A stretch of 41,120 bases of DNA from JAHHUA01 sp036635475 (GTDB lineage Bacteria; Bacillota; Clostridia; Oscillospirales; Ruminococcaceae), in contig JAVWQH010000020.1 of assembly GCA_036635475.1 (NCBI GenBank), forward strand, positions 1 to 41,120, read 5' to 3'. Shown one piece after another: positions 8,357-16,790 of this stretch (the first letter of the stretch is position 1; each line of letters starts with the position of its first letter). The notes beneath the pieces are model-generated. The model had not been told where the DNA came from and did not search any database. It saw only the letters and a program-made list of their open reading frames with translations. The position numbers and the translations under genes are program-made.

Positions 8357-9166
8357 TTATTTAATAAAATCCAGATTTATTGAAGATATAATTTGAGGTG
8401 GATTAATGCTCAATTTTTGGCAAACAAGATTTATTGGACTTGTTGGACCTGTGGCATATACTTCAAAAAAAGGTGATGTGTCTGTATTGAGGTTGTCAGT
8501 GTTTTTGAGATAATTGCAAACAGACATCGCTTGTTCATATGCAGGATTGATAAAATTAATCTGTGGATAGAATTTTTGAAAACGTTCGATAATAATAGGG
8601 TAGTGAGTGCAAGCTAAAATAATATTTTTAATAGACGGTGACTGCATTAAAAGTTTGTCGATTTGCGTTTTAATCTCTTTGTCAATCTCCGAAGAAGAAA
8701 AATCCCCATTATCAATAAGTGTTGCGAGAATTGGACTGGATTGGGAATAAACCTTGATATCCTTGCTGATTTTGTTTAATAATTTAAGGTAATATCCGGT
8801 TTTAACAGTAAATTCTGTTGCAAGAATACCGACTTCCTTGATGTTTTGCATTTGAATATATTTTACAGTTGGGTAGATGATGCTCTCAATTTTAAAATTA
8901 TAATCATTTTTACATTCATTTAATGCTGAGGAGATTGTATTGCAAGCAATAGCGACAGCCTTTATATTTTTAGTTTCTAAGAAATCAAGCATTTTCTTTG
9001 TCAATTTAGCAATATCTTTTTCGTCACGATTGCCATAAGGGCAATTTCTGTTGTCACCTATGTAGATTATGCTTTCATTTGGCAAAAGTTTTTGAATTTC
9101 ACTGACAACAGTAAAACCCCCAATACCCGAATCGATAATTCCGATTGGAGCTTGTGAACTAATCAT
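8357..9166 (-). CDS. murI: Glutamate racemase
   Basis: The 269-residue cytosolic enzyme interconverts L- and D-glutamate for peptidoglycan precursors. The Asp/Glu racemase signatures are clear: GIIDSGIGGFTVV (D12, S13), NCPYGNR, the first catalytic cysteine C75 in IACNTISS and the second, C186, in LACTHYPI. Length is normal. A GGAGG-like site (GAGGGAGGAATG) lies directly upstream of the ATG. It is monocistronic, with a terminator downstream. A few deviations from the commonest motif forms (IIDSG, CNTIS) do not touch catalytic residues. Confidence 0.95.
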   Translation of the reverse strand: MISSQAPIGIIDSGIGGFTVVSEIQKLLPNESIIYIGDNRNCPYGNRDEKDIAKLTKKMLDFLETKNIKAVAIACNTISSALNECKNDYNFKIESIIYPTVKYIQMQNIKEVGILATEFTVKTGYYLKLLNKISKDIKVYSQSSPILATLIDNGDFSSSEIDKEIKTQIDKLLMQSPSIKNIILACTHYPIIIERFQKFYPQINFINPAYEQAMSVCNYLKNTDNLNTDTSPFFEVYATGPTSPINLVCQKLSINPPQIISSINLDFIK

Positions 9167-9310
9167 TTCATTCCTCCCTCATAAGCTGCTTAAAGAAGTC
9201 ATAAACAATTTCAATTTATATTAAACAGTTATTTTTTTCAATTATTATAAGTTTACCATTTTGAGGTTTATATTTCAATACTTAATAATATATAATTATA
9301 AATTAGTTTC

Positions 9311-9358
9311 AAAAAAAATTCCGCAGCACTTTAATTTCCTTTAAAATGCTACGGAATT
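9311..9358 (-). terminator. htrA terminator
   Basis: Arms 9317-9328 and 9347-9358 pair over 12 positions with one mismatch. On the minus strand the hairpin is followed by a run of eight T residues (9312-9319 region), a standard intrinsic terminator for the htrA gene just upstream. Confidence 0.8.
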
Positions 9359-9373
9359 GAGTAAAATTAATAA

Positions 9374-11035
9374 TTAATTTATAGCCTTTTTTTCTATGGT
9401 TGCTTCAACTAATTTAACAGGAACGTTTATATATTGACCTTTTGCAGAAACATTATTTTTTCTGAAAATAACCATTTCAACAAAGTCCCCAGGTTTATGA
9501 CTTGCAAGAACAGTTCTGATATCAGCAAAATCAACGATATCAACTTTATCTAGCTTTGTTATAATGTCACCGGGAAGAATATTTCTGTTGTTAAGGTCAG
9601 AATCCTCATTGATTTTTTGGATTGAAATGCCAAGAGGTATTCCATAGCGTGAGGCATCGACACTGTCAACTTGAATACCCTGAAAACCTAGCATAGCTCT
9701 GCCTGTTACTCTTCCATTAGCAATTAAATCATTGATAATTTCCATAGCTTCATTCATAGGAATGGCAAAACCAATTCCCTCATAGGCAGTTGCTGCAATT
9801 TTGGAGGAGTTAATTCCAACCACTTGACCATATTCATTAACAAGCGCACCGCCTGAGTTGCCGGGGTTTATAGCAGCATCAACTTGAATAAACTTCATAG
9901 TATATCCGCCATCTGTTTTTAAATTTCTGTTAATTGCGGAAATAATTCCTTGAGTTACACTGCCGGCAAGTTCCATACCTGAAGGATTTCCTATTGCAAG
10001 AACTCGCTCGCCTACTTCAAGTTGGTCTGAGTTACCAAAATCAGCATATGTTAAGTTTTCTGCATCAACTTTGATAACAGCAATGTCAGATTGAATATCA
10101 AGTCCAATTACTTTTGCTGAAAAGGCTTCATCATTATCCAAAATGACTTTAATGCCTTCTGAACCATCAACAACATGAGCATTTGTTATAATATATCCGT
10201 CAGCACTCATTATTATTCCTGAACCTTCACTTTGAACACCAAAACCTGCTGCTGAATAGCTTTGGATTCCAACAACAGAGGGTTTAACTTTTTTTGCTAT
10301 TTCAACCGATGAAAGTGTTCCATCACTTGAAGTGGATTCTGTAACGTCAGGTTTATTTTTAATGCTGACATTAGGCATTACAGTATCAGGTGAACTAGAT
10401 GCTGAATCAGTTTGAGAAGATTCATCTATTATTGATTGTCCAATGCTCAAAGCATATATGCCATATCCGGCTAAGCCTATAACTGAAATTCCAATAACAA
10501 TTGCTACCATTGAAAGGAATACATAAAGCCCTTTGCTTTTTTTGCGTTTTGGAACACTTGAATTTTCTGTCGGTGATTTATAATCATCTAAGTTCCATTT
10601 ATAAGTATCATTATTTTCCTGTTGAAAATTATTAGTATTGTTTTTTCCACTATGATAATAATTTTTGGGGTCTTGATATGGCGGAATGTTTTCTTGATTT
10701 TTATTGCCATAAAAAGAATTGTATTTTGGTGGCTGATAGTTATTGCCATTATATTTTGCATAATTATTTGCAGCATTATAATAGTTATATCTGCTATAAT
10801 CTGGGGTATTATTGTAAGAATTTTGGTTTTGATTGTATTGAGTTGAAGTTCTCTCTTGATTAGTATACGGGTTAGTATTCATATCCCCTTGCTGATTATC
10901 AGGGTTTTCAGATGCGGGGTCAGAATTGTTTGAATTGAAAACAGGTGGTGTTTGATTTTCATTATTTACACTATTTTCGTTGTTTTCGTTGTTTTCATTA
11001 ATATTGTTTTTCTCGTCTGAATTTAAGTTGTTCAT
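9374..11035 (-). CDS. htrA: HtrA/DegP-like membrane-anchored serine protease
   Basis: This is a trypsin-like quality-control protease acting outside the membrane. From the ATG at 11035 (GGAGG 7 bases upstream) the 553-residue protein has a roughly 160-residue cytoplasmic segment dominated by Asn, Gln, Tyr and Ser, then a basic PKRKKSKG stretch and one membrane anchor (about 170-195). The protease domain shows the catalytic triad as ITNAHVV, SDIAVIKV and NPGNSGGAL. A PDZ domain closes the protein. It follows an OmpR-type regulator and kinase on the same strand, a common arrangement for envelope-stress control. The very long Asn-rich N-terminus is unusual. Confidence 0.95.
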   Translation of the reverse strand: MNNLNSDEKNNINENNENNENSVNNENQTPPVFNSNNSDPASENPDNQQGDMNTNPYTNQERTSTQYNQNQNSYNNTPDYSRYNYYNAANNYAKYNGNNYQPPKYNSFYGNKNQENIPPYQDPKNYYHSGKNNTNNFQQENNDTYKWNLDDYKSPTENSSVPKRKKSKGLYVFLSMVAIVIGISVIGLAGYGIYALSIGQSIIDESSQTDSASSSPDTVMPNVSIKNKPDVTESTSSDGTLSSVEIAKKVKPSVVGIQSYSAAGFGVQSEGSGIIMSADGYIITNAHVVDGSEGIKVILDNDEAFSAKVIGLDIQSDIAVIKVDAENLTYADFGNSDQLEVGERVLAIGNPSGMELAGSVTQGIISAINRNLKTDGGYTMKFIQVDAAINPGNSGGALVNEYGQVVGINSSKIAATAYEGIGFAIPMNEAMEIINDLIANGRVTGRAMLGFQGIQVDSVDASRYGIPLGISIQKINEDSDLNNRNILPGDIITKLDKVDIVDFADIRTVLASHKPGDFVEMVIFRKNNVSAKGQYINVPVKLVEATIEKKAIN

Positions 11036-11059
11036 AAAAAAACCTCCATTAAAATTGAT

Positions 11060-11076
11060 AAAGCACTGAGTGCTTT
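11060..11076. promoter_or_regulatory. Perfect palindrome in the htrA leader
   Basis: AAAGCACT-G-AGTGCTTT is an 8-1-8 perfect inverted repeat located 25 bases before the htrA start codon, just downstream of an AT-rich promoter-like stretch. It resembles an operator for a dimeric regulator. Its half-site shares GCACT with CIRCE but lacks the 9-base spacer, so HrcA binding is not claimed. Confidence 0.4.
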
Positions 11077-11160
11077 GCATTACTATAATAGTATCATCAA
11101 TATTTAGATATAAATTAAAATATAAATTAATTACATAATAATCTTTTGTTAAATTTCATA

Positions 11161-12639
11161 CTATGATTGTTTTCTAAATCGTGAAACTCCTCTTTTTTCC
11201 GAAAAAGACGGTAAATCAAACCCAAATTCACAATATTCACCTTTCACACTCTTGACCATAATATCGGAATTGTGGAGATTGATTATTGAGCGAACTATGT
11301 GCAAGCCAAGTCCGACTCCGTTTTTATCAAGACTTCGGGATTTATCCGTTTTGTAAAATCGGTCGAAAAGTTTTGGCATTTCTTCTTTTGAGAATCCTTC
11401 GCCTGAATTTTTAATGCCAATATATGTTTTTCCACCCTCACGATTAGTATCATAAATAAACTCAATATATCCATCTTGATTTACGAATTTAACAGCATTT
11501 TCAATTAGATTGTAAACAACTTGATGGATTAAATCATTATCGCCCTCAACCATTATTTTGTCAACGTCAAGACCTTTGATTTCGAGATTTTTCGCTTCAA
11601 TAGCTTGTTCAAAAATAAAAACAGTTCGACATATAAGGTCGTTTACGTCAAATCCCGATGGACTTATTGACATTTCACCCGCTTCAATTCTTGCTATATT
11701 AAGCATTGAACGCACAAGTCGGCTCAGCCTTTTGACTTCATCAGAAACAATATGGAGATAATGATTATGTTTTTCCGGCGGTATTGTTCCGTCCAAAATG
11801 CCATCAATAAATCCGCTGATTGTTGTCATAGGAGTTTTTAGCTCGTGGGAAACGTTGGCAATAAATGAACGTCTTGTGGATTCAAGTGTTGCAAGGGAAG
11901 ATGCCATATTGTTGAAAGCCATTGCAAGCCTGTCAATTTCATCGTATCCTTCAACGTGAACTCTAACGGTAAAATCACCTCGTGAAAAGCTTTCAGTCGC
12001 CGCAACCATTTCACGAAGAGGTCGTATTAATCGGCTTGTTGTAAAATAAATTATAATGAAAGATATTATCAAAACAGCAATTGCACTAAGCAGAAACATT
12101 TTGAAAATTTCCATTAAAAACTCCGTTAAGCTTGAAGCATCAGATGAGGCAAAAACTGTTCCCAGAATTATCCCGTCCACTGTTTTAACAGGTGTTGCAA
12201 CAGTGAAATGTGGGGATTTATATATGTTGCAAAGTGTTCCAAATTCCTTAAAATACCCCTTAGAAGCTTGTTCTAATATTTTTTTATCTATTAAGTATGT
12301 TGTGTGATTACAGTTTTCATTGTCAGTACAGAGGATTGTTTTTCCGTTGTTATCAACCAAAAACATATCTGCACCAATTGCATTCCCCAAAATTCTATAT
12401 GTTGAAAGTGTGAGTTTATCATCAATGACATATGTTGTTTGAATTTGTGAAATACCAACACTTGTTATTTTTGATGCTTGCAGTGCATTTCTTATCAACA
12501 ACTCATACTTATCGTTTTTAAAGTATTGTGCTGCAAAAAGAAGAAGCATCATACCCAAAATAACAAGGCTCACCAAAATAATGGAGACACATATTTGAAA
12601 ATATTTTGACATTAAAGTTCTTCTTGTATCTTTTATCAT
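11161..12639 (-). CDS. Two-component sensor histidine kinase (HAMP-HisKA-HATPase)
   Basis: The 492-residue membrane kinase has a helix at about 13-38, an extracytoplasmic sensor domain of about 140 residues (AIGADMFLVDNNGKTIL suggests a Cache/PAS-like fold), a second helix near 180-200, and a HAMP linker. The H box is FIANVSHELKTPM (phospho-acceptor H265), followed by N, G1 (IKNSGEGFS), F and G2 (GVGLGLHIV) boxes. I start at ATG 12639 because AAGGAG lies about 7 bases upstream; a longer in-frame reading would swallow that site. It sits 141 bases downstream of its regulator gene and upstream of htrA, so it probably senses envelope stress. The exact signal is unknown. Confidence 0.9.
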   Translation of the reverse strand: MIKDTRRTLMSKYFQICVSIILVSLVILGMMLLLFAAQYFKNDKYELLIRNALQASKITSVGISQIQTTYVIDDKLTLSTYRILGNAIGADMFLVDNNGKTILCTDNENCNHTTYLIDKKILEQASKGYFKEFGTLCNIYKSPHFTVATPVKTVDGIILGTVFASSDASSLTEFLMEIFKMFLLSAIAVLIISFIIIYFTTSRLIRPLREMVAATESFSRGDFTVRVHVEGYDEIDRLAMAFNNMASSLATLESTRRSFIANVSHELKTPMTTISGFIDGILDGTIPPEKHNHYLHIVSDEVKRLSRLVRSMLNIARIEAGEMSISPSGFDVNDLICRTVFIFEQAIEAKNLEIKGLDVDKIMVEGDNDLIHQVVYNLIENAVKFVNQDGYIEFIYDTNREGGKTYIGIKNSGEGFSKEEMPKLFDRFYKTDKSRSLDKNGVGLGLHIVRSIINLHNSDIMVKSVKGEYCEFGFDLPSFSEKRGVSRFRKQS

Positions 12640-12780
12640 CAAATGCTCCTTATCAATAACAAAATTTCCAATCTTAACTTTTTGTGTTTTAAACAAAATA
12701 ATTGTGATTAGAAATTTTGATTTTTATTTTAACGCAGAAAACAATAAATCGTATTATTGAATTTTGATTTTGTCAGAGAG

Positions 12781-13473
12781 CTATTCTTTAACTTCAAATT
12801 TATATCCAACGCCCCAAACAGTTTTAAGAATCCACTTGTCTGAAACGCCTTCTAATTTTTCTCTTAAACGTTTAACGTGAACATCGACGGTTCTGGAATC
12901 GCCATAATATTCAAATCCCCAAACTTCATCAAGGAGTTGGTCACGAGTATAAACTCGGTTTGGATTGCTTGCAAGGTGGAAAAGCAGCTCCAATTCCTTA
13001 GGGGGAGTATCCACAACAATTCCGTTGACTTTTAGTTCGTATTTTGTCATATTGACAATCAATTTGTCATAGTTGACTTCTTTTGCATCAACTTCAACTG
13101 TATTTTTTCCTGTTCTTCTGAGAACAGCTTTAATTCTTGCAATAATTTCTTTTGCATCAAAAGGCTTGACAACATAGTCATCAGCACCCAATTCAAGTCC
13201 CAAAACCTTATCAAAAGTTTCGCCCTTTGCGGTTATCATAATAATCGGACAATCGCTTTTTTTGCGTATTTCACGACAAACTTGCCAACCATCAAGCTTT
13301 GGCATCATAATGTCAAGCAAAACCAAATCAGGATTTTCTTGATTAAATTTCACAATTGCGTCTTCACCATCACAAGCACTTGCAACAGTATATCCTTCTT
13401 TTTCAAGATATAACCTTAAAAGTTCCGCAATATTTTTATCATCATCAGCAACCAAAATTTTACCCATTGACAT
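12781..13473 (-). CDS. OmpR/PhoB-family response regulator
   Basis: The 230-residue regulator has a receiver domain (acidic residues DDD at 10-12, phospho-acceptor D54 in LVLLDIMMP, KPF lysine motif) and a winged-helix DNA-binding domain ending TVDVHVKRLREKLE and VWGVGYKFE. It resembles WalR/ResD/PhoP-type regulators. The ATG at 13473 has AGGAGG 8 bases upstream. It is the first gene of a regulator-kinase pair with htrA downstream, which may be a target. The regulator family is clear; naming an orthologue is not justified. Confidence 0.92.
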   Translation of the reverse strand: MSMGKILVADDDKNIAELLRLYLEKEGYTVASACDGEDAIVKFNQENPDLVLLDIMMPKLDGWQVCREIRKKSDCPIIMITAKGETFDKVLGLELGADDYVVKPFDAKEIIARIKAVLRRTGKNTVEVDAKEVNYDKLIVNMTKYELKVNGIVVDTPPKELELLFHLASNPNRVYTRDQLLDEVWGFEYYGDSRTVDVHVKRLREKLEGVSDKWILKTVWGVGYKFEVKE

Positions 13474-13910
13474 ATTTATACCTCCTAATATATTTAAACT
13501 TAATTTTAAAAACACCTTATAAGATTAATTATATACCTTTTAGATGAATTTAGGTTAATAATTTTTGAACATAATCAAACTATATAATTAATTAATGTAT
13601 AATATTTTGTGCAATATTATCAAATTGTGAACAAAACCTTTTCAAACACATTATACTATTAAATCACAAAATAATACAGTCATTTTTAAAAAATATTTGA
13701 TTATTGTAAAAATATACGAATTGCGGTTATTTTTCTTGTAAATAAAGATAAATAGGTATTGTCTAAATTGAACTTTGAAGTTATAATATAATGTGTTTGA
13801 CAATTGACAGATATTAAAACCGCTGGGGAGAAAAGCTTGTTCTGATGTGGGATAATGTTAAATTTGTCTTATTTTGCCGCAATTTAAGCGGAGAAATGGA
13901 GTTGACTTAT
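13474..13910. other. 437-base intergenic region between the divergent regulator gene and ychF
   Basis: The region is very AT-rich and holds no convincing gene. It should contain the minus-strand promoter for the response regulator (a TATAAT-like element is readable near 13530-13535) and the plus-strand ychF promoter at 13759-13787. A short CCGC/GCGG hairpin lies just before the ychF ribosome site (13877-13891). I see no tRNA or riboswitch. Confidence 0.6.
13759..13787 (+). promoter_or_regulatory. Probable ychF promoter
   Basis: TTGTCT (13759-13764) and TATAAT (13782-13787) are separated by 17 bases, a good sigma-A arrangement. This would give an mRNA leader of about 115 bases before the ychF start. 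Confidence 0.6.
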
Positions 13911-15008
13911 ATGAAACTTGGTATAGTTGGTTTGCCTAATGTTGGCAAAAGCACCCTTTTTAACGCAATTACAAATGCGGGAGCTCAAGCAGCAAACTAC
14001 CCTTTTTGCACAATTGAACCGAATGTTGGCGTTGTTGCTGTTCCTGATTACAGAATTGATGAACTTTCAAAAATTTATGAACCCGATAAAATAACTCCGG
14101 CTATGATTGAATTTGTTGATATAGCGGGGCTTGTTAAAGGCGCTTCAAAAGGCGAGGGACTGGGCAATAAATTCCTTTCACATATAAGAGAGGTTGATGC
14201 CATAATCCACGTTGTGCGCTGTTTTGAAGACGGGGAAATTATCCACGTGGACGGCGAAATAGGTCCTGCAAGAGATATTGAAACTATCGACCTTGAGCTT
14301 ATTTTTTCCGATATTGATATAGTTACAAGAAAACTCGACAGAACTCAAAAAATGGCTAAAGCTGATAAAAAATTTATGTCTGAGGCAGAAATGCTTGAAC
14401 GTTTGAAGTTACATCTTGAGGACGGAAAAAGCGCAAGAGGCTTTGAACTTCGTGACGAAAATGAAGTTGAGGCATTTGCTGAGTTGCCTTTGCTTTCAGC
14501 AAAACCTGTTATATATGCCGCAAATATGAGTGAACTTGATTTTGCAAATAATATTGACACAAATAAATTCTACAAAGAAGTCTGCGAAATTGCAAAAGCA
14601 GAAAAATCCGAAGTTATTCCAATTTGTGCAAAAATCGAGGAAGAAATAACGGATATGTCTATTGAAGATAAGATGATGTTTTTGGAGGAATTGGGACTTA
14701 AACAATCGGGTCTTGACAGATTAATTCAAGCAAGTTATTCGTTGCTTGGACTTATTTCATATTTGACAGCAGGCAAACCTGAGGTCAGAGCTTGGACAAT
14801 TTCCAAAGGCACAAAAGCTCCTCAAGCAGCAGGAAAAATCCATACAGATTTTGAAAAAGGCTTTATAAGAGCAGAAATTGTATCTTACGAAGACTTCGTA
14901 GAATGTGGCACAATGGCTGTTGCAAAGGAAAAAGGACTTGTTAGACTTGAAGGCAAGGAATATGTTATGAAAGACGGAGATATCGTTCTTTTCAGATTTA
15001 ACGTATAA
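13911..15008 (+). CDS. ychF: Ribosome-associated ATPase YchF (OLA1 family)
   Basis: This cytosolic Obg-family P-loop protein of 365 residues hydrolyses ATP rather than GTP in characterised members and associates with ribosomes and stress responses. The sequence shows G1 GLPNVGKST at the very start, the G3 region VDIAGLVKGASKGEG, the HVVRCFED segment, a helical insert, and a C-terminal TGS domain with KGFIRAEIVSYEDF. The ATG at 13911 has a GGAG site upstream and gives the conventional MKLGIVGLPNVGK N-terminus. It is monocistronic, with a promoter and terminator of its own. Confidence 0.96.
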   Translation: MKLGIVGLPNVGKSTLFNAITNAGAQAANYPFCTIEPNVGVVAVPDYRIDELSKIYEPDKITPAMIEFVDIAGLVKGASKGEGLGNKFLSHIREVDAIIHVVRCFEDGEIIHVDGEIGPARDIETIDLELIFSDIDIVTRKLDRTQKMAKADKKFMSEAEMLERLKLHLEDGKSARGFELRDENEVEAFAELPLLSAKPVIYAANMSELDFANNIDTNKFYKEVCEIAKAEKSEVIPICAKIEEEITDMSIEDKMMFLEELGLKQSGLDRLIQASYSLLGLISYLTAGKPEVRAWTISKGTKAPQAAGKIHTDFEKGFIRAEIVSYEDFVECGTMAVAKEKGLVRLEGKEYVMKDGDIVLFRFNV

Positions 15009-15029
15009 AAAAGATAATTTTTATGTCAA

Positions 15030-15063
15030 AAAAAGCGGTTGCAATGAAGCAATCGCTTTTTTG
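15030..15063 (+). terminator. ychF terminator
   Basis: A stem of about 11 bp with one G-T pair (15031-15042 with 15049-15060) and a short AATGAA loop is followed by six T residues. Confidence 0.8.
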
Positions 15064-15130
15064 TATATTTTGCACTATAAAGTAATAATATTTTCAGCGG
15101 AAACGGCATTAGATATAACAATATTTCACT

Positions 15131-15261
15131 ATAATGTATATTTTGATACAAAGTATATACATAATGTATATATCATTAGAAGAACTACCGAAATAATCTC
15201 TGCTTTTTTGTGTAGTAAATGAAGTTAGATTTATTTTCAAACAATTTGACCATATACATTA
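15131..15261. repeat. Three TAATGTATAT motifs upstream of the ATP synthase operon
   Basis: The 11-mer ATAATGTATAT occurs at 15131-15141 and again at 15161-15171, exactly 30 bases apart (about three helical turns). A GTATATAC palindrome (15153-15160) lies between them, and an inverted TAATGTATAT copy lies at 15252-15261. The cluster precedes the predicted atp promoter. It looks like an operator array for an unknown regulator. The rest of the 15064-15389 intergenic region is AT-rich without a gene. Confidence 0.4.
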
Positions 15262-15291
15262 GTGTAAAAGCAAGTTAATTTGTAATATATA

Positions 15292-15321
15292 TTGCATTTT
15301 TGATACGTTATGTAGTATAAT
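15292..15321 (+). promoter_or_regulatory. Probable ATP synthase operon promoter
   Basis: TTGCAT (15292-15297) and TATAAT (15316-15321) are separated by 18 bases. It is the best promoter-like sequence before the first gene of the atp operon. Confidence 0.6.
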
Positions 15322-15389
15322 CTTAAATAAGCTTTATATGTTTTATAGTGTATAAAATTGTATTAATTAATGGAGGTAAATTTGATTTG

Positions 15390-15644
15390 GCAAGGAAACA
15401 ATCCGCTTATAAAGTTTTGGAAAGCCTTTCGCAGATAACTCAGTTTGGCTTTTCAATCGTATCACCTTTGCTTATTTTAATTTGGATTGCAATTTGGCTA
15501 AAATCAAAATTTTTACTGGGAGATTGGGTTGTTTTTGCGGCAATTATTTTAGGTTTAGCCTCAAGCTTTACTTCAGCAGTCAGCTTTTTTAAATGTGCTT
15601 GCAGGCAAGCTAAAAAAAGTGAGGAGAGCGACAAAGATGAATAG
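15390..15644 (+). CDS. AtpZ/AtpI-like small membrane protein of the ATP synthase operon
   Basis: The product has two membrane helices (SIVSPLLILIWIAIWLK and WVVFAAIILGLASSF) with a charged tail, the pattern of the AtpZ/gene-1 family that often begins atp operons and is thought to aid assembly or Mg2+ supply. I propose a TTG start at 15390 (84 residues), because a GGAGG site lies about 10 bases upstream; a GTG at 15348 would give 98 residues but has no site and would include the Shine-Dalgarno in the coding region. Its stop overlaps the start of the next gene (GATGAATAG), indicating translational coupling. Confidence 0.7.
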   Translation, partial: ARKQSAYKVLESLSQITQFGFSIVSPLLILIWIAIWLKSKFLLGDWVVFAAIILGLASSFTSAVSFFKCACRQAKKSEESDKDE

Positions 15645-16014
15645 TGTTGTAAAAAAAGAAACATTGTCAATTGCGAAGGGTACTATTATTCTGGTGGCGG
15701 TTTCTATTGGGATTTCTGCACTTATTGGGAAATTGGATTTTCCGCTTCTACTCGGTTTTCTTATTGGTGGAGCACACGCAATCATTAACTTCTATATGAT
15801 TGGAAGGTCAATCGAAAAATCTTTTGAAAAATCTCCGAATAATGCAAGTGGCTATATGTCAGGACAATATTTCATAAGATATTTTATAACGGCATTAGTT
15901 ATACTCCTTGGAATCTATGTCGATTTTATAAATTATATTGGAATTATCATTCCTTTGATTTTTCCAAAGCTAGTATTGCTCTATAGCAAAATATTCAGAA
16001 AGGAGGCGAACTGA
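15637..16014 (+). CDS. atpI: ATP synthase subunit I (AtpI)
   Basis: This 125-residue protein has four predicted membrane helices and matches the ATP synthase I family, which assists c-ring assembly. Typical features are a basic N-terminus, LGFLIGGAHAIINFYMIG in the second helix pair and a basic C-terminus (SKIFRKEAN). The ATG at 15637 overlaps the preceding stop and has GAGGAG about 10 bases upstream. Its own TGA overlaps the atpB ATG. An upstream in-frame ATG (15595) would lie deep inside the previous gene and is unlikely. Confidence 0.85.
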   Translation: MNSVVKKETLSIAKGTIILVAVSIGISALIGKLDFPLLLGFLIGGAHAIINFYMIGRSIEKSFEKSPNNASGYMSGQYFIRYFITALVILLGIYVDFINYIGIIIPLIFPKLVLLYSKIFRKEAN

Positions 16015-16718
16015 TGAACGGTCCAAAAATCATATTCAATATACCGATTTTTGGCGGCATTCCTGTTACTGAAACTATCATAAACTCTTGGATTGTTATG
16101 GCAATAATTTTTTTCGTTTCACTTTATTTGGCTCACGATTTGAAGAAAATACCCAAAGGTAAACAGGTGCTAGCTGAAAAAATCGTGACAATGCTTTATG
16201 ATTTGGTTGAACAAACCATGGGTAAAAAAGGTTTTTCTTTTGCCCCATATATTGGAACATTGTTTGCATTTTCCTTATTGTCAAGCCTTTGTGGAATGTT
16301 TGCAATAAGACCGCCAACTGCCGATTTTAACACGACTTTGTGCTGGGCATTGATGACATTCGTCCTGGTGCATTACCAAGGTATCAAAAACCATGGTATC
16401 GGAGGCTGGCTGCACGGATTTATTGAACCTATTGCAGTTATATTACCACTTAATGTAATCGGTGAATTGGCAAACCCAATTTCATTGAGCTTCCGTCATT
16501 TCGGCAATATAGCCGCCGGTCTTGTTATTACATCTCTTCTTTATGGTGGATTAACGGCGCTTACCAGTATGTTATTTGGCGGATTGCAAATACCAATTTT
16601 GGCACTTGGATTGCCGGCTATATTGTCAATTTATTTTGACGTATTCACTGCGGCACTTCAAGCATTTATTTTCTGTATGCTAACAATGGTGTTCGTATCA
16701 GGAAATATGGACGACTAG
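16014..16718 (+). CDS. atpB: F0F1 ATP synthase subunit a
   Basis: The 234-residue integral membrane subunit forms the ion half-channels facing the c ring. The essential arginine is in LSLSFRHFGNI, and the last helices (AALQAFIFCMLTMVFVSGNM) carry the conserved Gln/Ala segment. AGGAGG lies upstream, and the ATG overlaps the atpI stop. The c subunit encoded next has a Na+-binding signature, so this channel presumably conducts Na+. Confidence 0.96.
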   Translation: MNGPKIIFNIPIFGGIPVTETIINSWIVMAIIFFVSLYLAHDLKKIPKGKQVLAEKIVTMLYDLVEQTMGKKGFSFAPYIGTLFAFSLLSSLCGMFAIRPPTADFNTTLCWALMTFVLVHYQGIKNHGIGGWLHGFIEPIAVILPLNVIGELANPISLSFRHFGNIAAGLVITSLLYGGLTALTSMLFGGLQIPILALGLPAILSIYFDVFTAALQAFIFCMLTMVFVSGNMDD

Positions 16719-16730
16719 GCTTCTCTTAGT

Positions 16731-16749
16731 TGTAAGTTAAATACTTACA
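16731..16749 (+). promoter_or_regulatory. Hairpin in the atpB-atpE spacer
   Basis: TGTAAGT and ACTTACA form a perfect 7-bp stem with a 5-base loop, 13 bases after the atpB stop and about 40 bases before the atpE start. It has no T run, so it is not a terminator. It may stabilise the downstream message or assist high atpE translation, which is needed for c-ring stoichiometry. Confidence 0.35.
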
Positions 16750-16790
16750 TAGAATAATACAAATATTTTAATTATCAGGAGGAAATACAA

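Noticed and set aside
11060..11076. A second CIRCE element before htrA
   Set aside because: The half-sites touch without the obligatory 9-base spacer, so HrcA recognition is unlikely.
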